From positions 1,335,001 through 1,399,000 of the forward strand of contig VICG01000005.1 of assembly GCA_008692225.1 (NCBI GenBank): a stretch of 64,000 nt of DNA, written 5' to 3'. This document shows, piece by piece, positions 46,501 through 56,842 of the stretch. Positions within the stretch are counted from its first letter, which is position 1; each line of letters begins with the position of its first letter. The notes beneath the pieces were generated by a model. The model ran no database searches and was not told the DNA's origin. It worked only from the letters and a program-made list of their open reading frames with translations. The translations under genes were made by a program, and so were the position numbers. The stretch is from Monilinia fructicola (Eukaryota > Ascomycota > Leotiomycetes > Helotiales > Sclerotiniaceae).

Positions 46501-47572
46501 CGGGGTGCGGTTGGGACTGTTACTCCTGGAACAGGACTTTGACTCACCGAGGCTGACGCTCCAGCCGATCCAAATGCGGGTACTTGGGGAGGTGGGGCTA
46601 TGTAGGGTCAGCATCATAGTAGCAAGTACGTATCTGTACAGGAGCCAGAGCCGTATGAAAAAGAGGGAAAGAACCAAAGAATGAAACTTACTAGCTGAAG
46701 GTTGAGTTCTGCGAGGAAAGCTTGGTTCAGGAGACCTACTACGAACCTGAGTTCGATGGTAATGTTCATCATAGTAGGGTCGGCCGCGTCCACGGCCTAC
46801 TGCGTTTCCTCTCGCCCTACCGTAGCCATGAACAAATGGTTGAGATGATTCGGATGAAGGCGAGGTAACAGACATTGGACCATCTCGTGAACCCCTCCGA
46901 GCACGGTCCAGATCTAGGCTTGAGGGCGCATCACGAGTATCTCTACTATTGTAATTAGGAGATCTTCCTCTACCAAGAGGTGAAGAAGGCCTCCTTCCTT
47001 TGAAACTATCCCGAGCACCCCATTCTCGATCGCGGCTTCTTTCGTCTCGGAATGGCACCAAAGGCCCTCTATTATCTCGTCGCATATCTCGATAGTCTCT
47101 CTCTCGGTCCATTTCTCTGCCACGATCTCGGTCTCGATCTCGATCGCGATCTCTACTCTCATCCCGCCAACTACCTCTTCCACGACCACGAACTCTTCCG
47201 CCTCGATATATAAAGTCGCCTCGATACCCATCACCAAAACTGTTACCACGAGGGCCGCTAGGGGGGTCGATATAGCTTTTCGAGCCAGCCCTTGGTCCGC
47301 GAGGTGGATCGCGTAAGGAAGAATCTCGGTTTGCATCTCGCGACGGTATATGCCGATCCGAAAAAAGCTCTCTGTTTTGATTATGGTTGAAAGAAACAGT
47401 ATTCGCTCTGGAATTAGATGGTGACCGACGTCTTTCTCCGCCCCGCGCAGCACCCCTATAGGTATCCGAATCGCGAGAGTCTAGATATCGTCTCGGAGAT
47501 CTTTCCACGGGAGAGCGATCTCGAGGGGACCGCCTTCCATCATTGGAATCATATTGTGTGTGTTGTCGAGTC
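40578..47572 (-). CDS. snt1: Snt1/NCoR-type double-SANT corepressor
   Basis: Two long exons, 47572-46692 and 46597-40578 (intron GTAAGT...TAG), give about 2300 residues; a short first exon with the true start lies upstream of a TTTTAG acceptor at 47574 and is not resolved. In order: an Arg/Ser/Gly/Asp-rich N-terminus (1-300) with RG and RD repeats; a long acidic disordered part; a conserved central block with a first SANT domain near 1130-1210 (FERSFRMLEFGESIDNF, FSIIAQSLPHRDYQACIQHYY); a second SANT domain near 1420-1490 (YWSVPEVTDFPGLLRHFGTD, AKHMGTKTHTMVYKAKF); then Gln-rich and Pro-rich tracts with a charged coiled coil (QRREKEREIERQQLERNLKR). Two SANT domains of this kind define Snt1, a subunit of the Set3 histone-deacetylase complex related to animal NCoR/SMRT. 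The 6.9-kb frame is unbroken. EAF1-type proteins are also large and Gln-rich but have HSA plus one SANT. Confidence 0.8.
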
Positions 47573-49264
47573 CTAAAAGATTGAGGTTAAAAGCCAGTCT
47601 TGTTTAGAAATGCTTTGAGTGACGAACATGTTATGCGGTTGAAGAGGAGGGGACTTGAATGATATCAATTTTCCAATGATCTAGTCTCTCCCCTTTATCG
47701 ATAACCAGGTGACTATTTCGGATGGCCTTATACCGTATGCCGTGTGGCCATTGATGCTCCGCCGACCAGCGCTATTTCAGATCAAATCGATACCTGGAAC
47801 AAAGTCAAAAAAAGAAAAAGAGAAGGAGAAGTAAACCAGCTGGATATTAACGCCGAGTATTAACGCTGAATATGAGTGCTGAGTGTAGATTGTGAAGGGC
47901 ACATGGAGTGGATGTCGTTGAATAGTAAAGCTGATTTTACAATTGTTTGATTCAAGGAATTGAAGATTGAAGTTCTCGAGAACGCCTTGTTCAAATAAGG
48001 CGACGTGCATCTGCCGCCCGATATCAAATGGAGGTCTCTGTTTGCGCATGTGCTATGCAATTATGGCCTCAAATATGAGGCATCCATGCATGCTGATACT
48101 GGATCCAACCTTAAACATGTCAAGTGAAACGTCGAAACATGAAACTTCAGAAATCTTTGTATGTGTGTGTGTACAGAGTACGGAGTATGTGTGTGTCATT
48201 CATTTACTGTGTTCCTGAGCAGGAGATGATGATAACCTCAGGCATGATTTTATAGCATCCAAAAGTATATGAATCTGCCTTCTACTCAACCTACCCACTT
48301 TCCGTAAATGTTGAATTTGGAAGATAATAATAATTATGATATTGATGAATACTTGTTGACAGTGGTGATCTTTATTAATTCTGTTATAACTTATTAGTAA
48401 GGAGTTGCCCATGGACCCCATAAATCCGGCAGGAAAGAGGGGGTCTAGTACAGTAGTTGGTCCGTGCAGACTCATCGAGCCACTGCACAACCACATATAA
48501 AAATGTAAAAATATTCCGACAAATGAAGACTTTGAGATATTGTTACATAATCATTGAAGATGTGGCTGGAAGCTTTTGGCTTGTGGCTTGACACGTACAT
48601 AAACTCTTGGCATTTCCAAGATTATCCAAAGAATCATGCAACACGTGCATACAGAGCCTCTAAGAAAAAACGCCACCAGGACTACCCGGGACAGCATAGG
48701 ATGGATCGCTTATTCAATTTGGTCAGACTCATCCTCGCGATCAAAAAGTTTTTGTTAGAAATTTATATACACGAAAACTTATTTGAGGAGCGAAAAAAAT
48801 ATATATGAGGATATACATACATATTCTTCCACGGGATCATCAGAATCTCCTTGATATACGTTGCACATTCAGTTTGGATATCGCTCAATAATTCTGAACA
48901 ACATTCATCTGACATTTAGAAAGTTCACGGGTGTCATCAGATTTTTCCATTCGGAATATCCAGAGAAATTTAGGGACTCACGTGAGTAAACCTGACATCT
49001 CCCTGTGCGATTCGACCATCAGACTCATAGATCAATGTCAGGAGCTTTGATTCGGATTTTGTACACATTTTACTCATCTCATCGAGAGGATCACTTCATT
49101 TCTCGCTACCGGTAACCTTACCATTGCTTATTTGCATACTGAAATCACGTGAAGTGAGGTTTTCACCCTCAACCTACCTACATTTTGCAAGGTCTTTACA
49201 GATCTTCTTTCCTACGTTTGCTACATTTGCTACAAAAAATATACCGGATATAAAGCCAAAGAAA
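47573..49264. other. Divergent spacer, snt1 and deoxyhypusine synthase
   Basis: The unresolved first exon of snt1 lies at its left end, perhaps within 47580-47760. A short ATG-containing candidate (MATRH) sits near 47750 but its donor is not canonical. The right end carries a T/C-rich leader for the synthase gene. GTGTGTGT microsatellite patches occur at 48160-48195. No other gene is seen. Confidence 0.45.
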
Positions 49265-50440
49265 ATGGCCTCAACATTCAATTCCAATGGGACGCTACCA
49301 TCCTCCGTCACGGATGCAGTCCTTGTCCCGTCAAATGAAATGCCGGTCGGTGCACAAAAAAGTTGAAGAACTTGACTTCAACAAGTTCGCCGGTCGTCCG
49401 ATAACGGTCGATGATCTTTTGAGTGGTATGAACAATATGGGATTCCAAGCAAGTTCCATTGGTGAAGCTGTTCGAATAATCAACGATATGGTACGAAGCT
49501 CTCCACCTTAAACCCCAGCATCAAGCTAACTAACCTTCTCAGCGCGCATGGCGTGATCCAGAAACCTCAGATCGTACCACCATTTTTCTCGGGTACACTT
49601 CTAATTTAATTTCAAGTGGACTCCGGGGCACTCTCCGCTACCTCGCCCAACACCGCCATGTTTCTGCAATTGTCACCACTGCCGGCGGCGTCGAAGAAGA
49701 CATAATCAAATGTCTCGGTCCCACCTACATGGGCTCATTTTCCACTCCCGGTGCTGACCTACGCGCCAAAGGTCAAAACCGCATTGGAAATCTCATTGTT
49801 CCTAATAACAACTACTGTGCATTCGAAGACTGGGTGATGCCTATCCTTGACACCATGCTTTCCGAGCAGGAGGAATCGAAAAAAGATCCCAACACTGATA
49901 ACCACATTCACTGGACTCCTAGTAAGATCATTCGAAGATTAGGCAAAGAGATCAATAACGAAGAGTCTTTACTTTATTGGGCTTTACAAAAATGATATCC
50001 CTATTTTCTGCCCAGCTCTTACCGATGGCTCCTTAGGCGACATGCTTTATTTCCATACCTTCAAGTCCTCCCCGGCTCAGCTCCGCATAGATCTCGTTGA
50101 AGATATCCGAAAGATAAATACCTTGGCCGTCCGAGCCAAACGAGCAGGAATGATCATTCTAGGCGGAGGTGTAGTCAAACACCACATTGCCAATGCATGT
50201 CTGATGAGAAACGGAGCCGAGAGTGCTGTGTATATCAATACTGCCCAAGAGTTTGATGGAAGTGATGCTGGAGCTAGACCGGATGAGGCAGTTAGTTGGG
50301 GAAAGATTAAGGTTGGGGCTGATAGTGTCAAGGTCTATGTCGAAGCAACTGCCTGTTTCCCACTGATAGTAGCCGGTACTTTTGCAAAGGATCAAGAGAA
50401 CAGTAGCTCTGTAGCATCTAAGAAAGTCTCAGATAATTAG
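49265..50440 (+). CDS. dys1: Deoxyhypusine synthase, two frameshifts
   Basis: Transfers an aminobutyl group from spermidine to a lysine of eIF5A using NAD, the first step of hypusine formation; it is cytosolic and essential in eukaryotes. Exons 49265-49490 and 49543-50440 are separated by a 52-bp intron (GTACGA...CAG). Diagnostic blocks include [80 protein letters not shown] and [10 protein letters not shown], whose lysine is the catalytic one. Two single-base insertions break the frame: one A in the A6 run at 49356-49361 and one T in the TTT at 49983-49985. Removing both gives 373 residues, the usual size, with perfect family sequence across both joins. Since the enzyme is essential and single-copy in fungi, these are almost certainly sequence errors or the gene has a second copy elsewhere. 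Confidence 0.94.
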
Positions 50441-52201
50441 ACTCAAGAATTAATTTAAACTGTATAATCCTCTCTCCTTGCATTTAGCTCCTCGGTGCCC
50501 CCTCCTCAGCCATAGTTATACTCACCTCTTCCCTGCATGCGATCATAAATCCCATAATCTATACTTCATCCCTACAACCCCCCAACCTCAAACATCCAGT
50601 AACCTTTCCTCCATCAAGACTACCCCAAATACAAAGTACCAAAAGTTCACATCACCAACCTTACAATGCGCCAATTGTCCCCATATGTCCAAATAACCTT
50701 CAACCACAAATACTGAAAACAATACAATATACATATGAATAAAACGACACATAATCCAAGCGCCTTGGAATTTCCAAAACTACATATTCACACCGTACAG
50801 ATCAGAAACCTATCTACCAATCACCCATTATTCATCTCCGCTCTAGCTATCTTCCCCAAAGTTCATCACCGTAAATGAAGGTTATATCATCCATCCAATC
50901 ACCCACCAATCCATCCCTATTCCCCATCCCAAAACCTCAACACTCCAAATCCCACAACCCTATACCAACCCATCGATATCCCCTCCAAGACCCCACACTC
51001 ACACTCACCCTCCCATCCCCTCTCACCAAGCCACCACTCCCCGAATCCCATCCAAACCCAGTAAAACCTCAACCCACCCCACCACATCCATCCCTCCACG
51101 GCAATATATGCCCACCTCAAGACGACAGATCGGAACAAGAACCAGCACGTAGATCAAAGTCCCGATTAATTTCAACGCTCCCCATAAGTCCGGCTTGATA
51201 TCCCCGATCCATCTCCCAATACCATATACATACGATGATCTCCCTAGCCACTAATCGGTACACCAAGCCACTCACCGAATCCACCACGCAAAGAGTGCGC
51301 GCAACGAATGCTCACGCGGCCATAGAAAGAAGCTGCGAGCCCAACCGCTCGTCGCGCTCCCTGGACGGGACTTCAGCCTATGATTATGGAATGAGGGATG
51401 TTTTATCTATCTATCGTGCAGGAGAGACCACTGCTGCATCCTCGGGATCTTGGTCGCGAGGAATGGGGTAACATGCGGGATTTGCTGGGATGGGGCGGGG
51501 AGGGAAGCTGTAGGGGCATGCAGGGTGAGTTTGGAGTGTGTGCCAGGATGCGGATGCGGATGTTGCTTTATCGGTCAACGAGAGAGGCTCCTCTAGTCTC
51601 TCTTGGAAAGGGGTGAGGAGCTTTGATGGATAATTCCTGTCGTGCGGTTATATCCATCAGGTCATGCATATCTGTTCAATCCGATGAAAATGTCATATCT
51701 AGCAGAGAATGGGCAAACGTCTTTATATCTGTTACTATTCATGAGAACTTTCAATGGTAAAATATTTGGGTGACTTGAGAGGGGTTTGGTACCTTTGGGA
51801 AAATTCAATATTCATAGCAATTGAGATAGATAGGTGTCTTAGATATGTTTCTCAAGGAGAGGGTGATCAGACGGAGTTCGTCAAACCATGAGAGAGGCTC
51901 TGTGGTTTTTTGGCGCATATATTTATCATTATTTCCTACAAGTCTAGATATCATATAGGGATTCAGCGATGAAATACTCACCGACTACTAATGCAATCAT
52001 TCTCCGAAGAACTGAGAAACAGTACTGGTACGTTGACAATCTTTTCATTGTTCGATTTAAAGCCAGCACAGTAGCATAAAGCCGGTTTCCTCCAGAAAGA
52101 ATTTATTCTAGCCATCCAGCCAAATCAAATCTCAGACGGTTTCAGTATCCCAGATATGTCCTAACAAGCAGAATCATACCCCATATCTGCTTGAAACTTC
52201 T
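50441..52201. other. Intergenic, C-rich, no gene seen
   Basis: From about 50480 to 51140 the plus strand is dominated by C and A (CCATCC, CCCCAACC-type runs) with few G. This opens long frames with Pro/Ser/Thr/His-rich plus-strand and Gly/Trp-rich minus-strand products. These are compositional artefacts. The part 51235-51616 has more mixed sequence but no recognisable protein. Confidence 0.5.
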
Positions 52202-52821
52202 TTATTTCTTCGGTTTATAACATTTCCATGGTCTAAAGGTCTCGTTCGCTTTAGCCTCAGCAATATTTTTTCTCTCCTTGCGATCTCTGCCAGCTTCTTG
52301 TCGAATCTTATCCAGATCCCACTTCTTCGTGCCTTCATCCATCAACTGTCCCCATTCCTTCCATCCCTGATCCAACTCTTGTTCCATCAACGATGTTCCT
52401 CCGGTAAGAAAGGGATTGTCTTTCTTGAAGGAAGGTGGCGGGGGAACTTTGATGGGTTTTGGCTTTGGTTTTTGAGGAGCGGCTGGCTCAGGAATTTGGC
52501 ATCCAAATGATCTAGCGTATGTATAAGTTAGTAATTCTATCATGCCAAGATAATCAAGCTGCATTGGACATTGCGAAACGGTCAAAGATTGAAACACAAT
52601 TGAAAAACGAGAAGAGATCTCACTCAGTGGGCAAAAAGACCGATAAGTTTTGCTGATTCTCCACCTATAGCCAGAGCCATTTCGGAGATGAATTGTTGCT
52701 GATGAAGATCAAACGCTCTCTCGGATTTTGCGAGAAATTTGGAATCCATACCCGTGCGAGAACTTCTGCGTGGACAGAAGTTCAACGGAGGTGATGTTGC
52801 TGAGTCTTTAATTACTCCCAT
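52202..52821 (-). CDS. Conserved-looking small protein, unknown, one frameshift
   Basis: Exons 52821-52624 and 52511-52202, joined by a 112-bp intron (GTGAGA...TAG), give 168 residues. The first exon must lose one T (an A in the A5 run 52633-52637 on the plus strand). The join then reads SAKLIGLLPTE-SFGCQIPEP instead of stopping at FAH. The N-terminal half is helical (SERAFDLHQQQFISEMALAI). A Pro/Lys linker (APQKPKPKPIKVPPPPSF) follows, then a Trp-bearing helix (ELDQGWKEWGQLMDEGTKKW) and a charged tail ending FRPWKCYKPKK. There is no signal peptide or membrane segment. I do not recognise the family. The clean intron and codon-level repair argue that it is a real gene. Confidence 0.65.
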
Positions 52822-54829
52822 ATTTCAGTCAGTTGGTTGAATATTTTTCGGAAGTTGCTTGATCTTGTTCTATCTACACCTGAAACTTTCAAAGGTCATC
52901 AAGCTCAAAATCTGCTGTCGTTTGTCTTTTTTTCGTTGTAGAAGCGTTTTTTGGAAGAGCTTGTTGGAAGAGCTTGGCGTACTGATCCTTCCTTCATGAA
53001 CTAGAGTTGGAGGATTCTGTTCAGAGCCGCTACTCCCGTATCCCAATCATTCGATTTTCTTCTTTTGGTGATTGATTTGTTATTCACTCCCTTTTACAGC
53101 ACGCTCTTTCCTATTTTCGTCAGGAAGTATCTTCTGATTCACTCGCCGCTACCCCAAACTTTTTTTGGCTGATCGGGGTGCTTCGCATATGAGCATCTCT
53201 AATCACAGATATAAGCCGAGACGTTTTGTACTTGAACAGATATCGACTGGATATCATCAACCATCTCTCTCATTGGGTATCGTAATGCTACGCAGCAATG
53301 ATTCGCTTAAAACTTCCATCCCTTTTCTACAGCTAGCTTACATAATCATGACTGTAGGAAAATATGAAAAGGCGATTTTGAAAATGACTGGAAGTGGCAA
53401 AATTGATGAAGATACTGACTTATATTTTTAATCTTCTCAATACCTAAGTCTAAGAATAAAATCTCATGATTCAACTAAACGTTAAGATTCAGACCTGTTA
53501 GACACTGTTGATTTGTACAGATGTTTGCTTGACATGACAAATAGTCACTTGATGGACTAATCACAATTAATGATCCGAAAATAAAGGCGTAATAATCCAT
53601 AGAATACCTCTCAGCATAGTCAGAACTATCGGGAAGAAAGAGAGCGGTCTCATATAGTAGTTAGATATTGAAGTTGTTGGATGATCAGAAGTTTCAACTA
53701 TTGGATTCACAAGGTTTGTCTTGCTGATCATGATGATGAAATATTCCGGATACCCATCTCATTTGGATTGTCAAGCTTATCGTAGGCACAATTACAAATA
53801 ACAAGTGTGAGAATAATTCGTAAGTGGTATCGGAGATAGTAGGGGGAAAATGCGCAGGTTAAATATACGAGTACAATTCTTCATCATTGTGAGATCCAAC
53901 TTGAGTTTACTTGCCACAGATATAACTCAAGAGTATCGCCACAGCAAGGCAAAGTAATGTTTCTGCTCTAGCTATCTAAAGGAGGAAGAATAGGGCGGGG
54001 GGCTTTTCATGTGCAATGTTATAAACAGATCGAAACTGCGAATCAATCCAAACAAACCAACATAATATAAGATACCTATGTAATTCTAAGAATATCCAGC
54101 TTCTATATGATGAGAATGTGAAAAAGAGGAATATCTAATAGTGAATTCACAGAGATTGTCGTATCATGGATGTAGTCATTGGTCAACATATAGATCATAC
54201 CATCAATCTTGTCCTGCTTCTTTGCAACTGACTGTTATCACCTATTGTGATATTTCGAATGACAGAAAAACCGGGCCTGGGTTCTAAATGATATTTGTCT
54301 TGATTGAAACCCCCTTGCTACCGGAATTAAAAACTTATCTGTTCGGTTCTCGGGGGCCATTACACCTGGAGTCTAGGAAAAAGAAAAGATATACTCAAGT
54401 GGTATCTGTTTTGACGGCAATAAATTTCCGTAATCTTTGATTTGTAAATCAAAAAACACTATGCATAACTGACATCAGGCTTTACTGAAGTTTGACCCAA
54501 CATTGATGATAAAACTGGCTATGGGCATTCGAAATGAGGATTTAGGTTGGTCATTTGGTAAGAATTTGAAACATGCACTAAAGTTATAGAACATGAAAAT
54601 CACACTTACCCAATTCTTAATGGCATTGCTTTCTCGTAAACTCGAAGTGAAGATGTTCGGCCAATTCACCTCACCTCACCGTGACAGACACTCGTATCTC
54701 GCTTAACCACCAAGCCCTCGTTTCTCTTCCAGAACGTCTCTAGTTATCAATGACAATCCCAGATTTCAAGCCAGTCTTCAGCTCCAAAAATATTTTATCA
54801 ATATCAAAAACAAAGAATATAGATACAAA
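52822..54829. other. Intergenic, no gene seen
   Basis: No supported gene. A plus-strand frame at 53165-53431 lacks an ATG context or recognisable content. The region is AT-rich without evident repeats. Confidence 0.45.
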
Positions 54830-54945
54830 GTGCAAAACTCTGCCCCACCTCGAGGTGGGGCAGGAGAAACCCCCTCTGAAATGGGGATTTTTTCGATTCG
54901 AACCAGGCGACTTTACCACTCCACCACAAGAGCGCATTTGACCTG
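54830..54945 (-). tRNA. tRNA-like relic with A- and B-box motifs
   Basis: On the minus strand, TGGTGGAGTGG fits the RNA polymerase III A box (TRGYNNARNNGG) and GGTTCGAATCG nearly fits the B box, but they are only about 10 bases apart, too close for a functional tRNA. Alternatively GGTTCGAATC is read as an anticodon loop with CGA. In that case a CCCC...GGGG hairpin and then a perfect palindrome follow, like long variable and T arms of a serine or leucine tRNA. The acceptor stem (GCGCTCT) has only a partial partner (AGAG...GC). I take it as a decayed tRNA or chance similarity. Confidence 0.25.
54840..54863. repeat. 24-bp perfect palindrome
   Basis: Each 12-base half ends at the central CTCGAG; the core GCCCCACCTCGAGGTGGGGC occupies 54842-54861. 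It is GC-rich in an AT-rich setting. It sits inside the tRNA-like relic and could be the remnant of a stem. It could also be a binding site; nothing decides this. Confidence 0.7.
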
Positions 54946-56190
54946 AACAAATTCCACTTTGTCGCCTTTGCGCTCTCGATACAAACCTCTGAGTTAAACG
55001 GCCTTATATAGTACAGAAATACCATATCGTAGATACATGGCTGACACAAATTATAACAGTTGTCATCTTGATATTCATTCCCTTTCGAGAGTTCCAAGTT
55101 CTAAAGACATCTGATATGGTTTCTGAGTATTCTTCAGTTACATTTTATGCGTTAATTTGCTCATATCTCCGTTTCTGAAAGCTCACTAACATTCTTCCTA
55201 CATATAGTAACATACCCACTACCACATATCATCAGTCCTCTCCTCTATTGTTATTAGAGCATGGTCCCCAGCCATCTGAGCTTTTATATAGGTTGGATAT
55301 ACTCCCATGAACAGTTCCCTTCTTCATCACTCTCTTTTCAAGATATCTCTCGTGTCATTAGACAAATGATCTTTTAACAACATCAGTTATACATGCAATG
55401 GAACACTGACCAGCCGCATGCAGCCACGAACACTGCAACATATTCTCGTCTCAAACCTTCAACACCCCGTATTTTCTCGTTATTTCTCTTTTCTATATTA
55501 TTCAGGAGTGGGTGTTCGTCATTTCATAATATTAATTTTGGCAAAAAATGGTGAAGGGTGTTAATAGCTTCTCATTTCCTTCCATTTGATCTCAACTTTA
55601 TGCAAAACCTCATGAATATAGGAGTTTTATATAGCATATAAAACCTCAAAAATTATACCATATCAACATGGAATCTAAGTCAACACAATCAAGATTATCA
55701 TAGGCACCGGAATCCAAGAGCTCATTTGATTATCGGAAGGAAAGATCGTACCAGTCATCCTGAACCATATCGCTAGCTAGCTTAACATTCTTTCATCTAG
55801 AATTTAGCAATCATTTTCTGATTCTCCAACCACCTAATTCAATCCCCTAATTTTCCTCTTGGAAGGGGACTAGCTGGTTGAAGATATGCCTGGCGAGACT
55901 AACTGACGGCAGTGCCCCTCCTTTTCAACAGCATATTCGTCTTACAATCCATGAGTCCATCCCTTATATCACAACCCATTCATCAAATTCTACAATGCTC
56001 CACCTTTTTATTGAACTTCAAATTCGCGTTCGCTCTACGTTCTCTGCACCAGCCCCCTTTGACATGATTCTAAGTATCCACCCGTACGCGAGAAATTATT
56101 TTGCAGAGGTATCCTAAATTCCTCATACATAAGTATGCTTCTTTAATGTGTTTGATATCCTCGGTATTTACATCAATCTTCACCTATCAT
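54946..56190. other. Intergenic, no gene seen
   Basis: No supported gene. Long frames here are short and lack context. Confidence 0.4.
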
Positions 56191-56842
56191 TCATCCTTCA
56201 TCTTGCACCATAAACGACCCAAGTCTCGAGTTCAACTTTGTCTTCGTACCCAGCAAATTCCGCACAGCTGCCTCCATAACACCACTCTCCCCAATTCCCC
56301 GCCATCCAGCTTCCTCCATCACCCCCTCGCACACCATCATACCCACCATCTCACCTCCCATGCACCAAGCCATTCCAAAACGCACTCCACCATCTATCCA
56401 TACAACATACCGACAATCCACAGGACACACCAAGCTCGAAATCCAAACCCAAACGTCAACACCAAAGCCGAACCCAAGCGAGCAGAGCCCCAGATTCGCA
56501 ATCGCCAATCTAGAACCATTAATCATCCAATCATTCTCCATTCCAACTGCTAGCACACCACATAGTTCAAAAGGAACATATTCCCAACAAAGCTGTAGAC
56601 GGTGTAAAATGCAGATCCAATGAAGGAGAGAATAAAAGTCTGCTCCCTGGACAGTGACGAAATGGCGTTGATATAGAAACCCCGCGTTGTTCCATTGAAA
56701 AGGAAGATCCCCTCCATCCTATCCTCATCCTGAAAAAGAGTAACATGAACATCGCTGCTCCCACCCAACCAAAACGAACCAAGCTCAAACTCGCCATAGA
56801 ATAAGTCAAACCCTTAACCCAACAACAAACAACGTCATCCAT
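56191..56842 (-). other. Possible protein-coding remnant on the minus strand
   Basis: Two consecutive frames read like one protein. The first is YGEFELGSFWLGGSSDVHVT, then MEGIFLFNGTTRGFYINAIS and ILSFIGSAFYTVYSFVG. After a one-base change at a GGG run near 56588 comes EYVPFELCGVLAVGMENDWM, followed by Gly/Val-rich text with several cysteines. There is no clear start, promoter or intron, and the second half falls in a G/T-rich strand where spurious frames are common. I cannot name a family. It is either a broken gene or an artefact. Confidence 0.3.

Noticed and set aside
40578..47572. Reading the large gene as EAF1/Vid21 of the NuA4 complex
   Set aside because: Large size, Gln-rich tail and a SANT domain are shared, but two SANT domains are present in the Snt1/NCoR arrangement and I see no clear HSA domain.
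10053..50440. Programmed ribosomal frameshifting as explanation for the broken frames
   Set aside because: The breaks occur in unrelated genes at ordinary A/T runs without slippery heptamers plus structure, and deoxyhypusine synthase or SelO are not known to use it.
50875..51198. Pro/Ser/His-rich plus-strand frame
   Set aside because: Compositional artefact of a C-rich stretch; the opposite strand opens an equally empty Gly/Trp frame.
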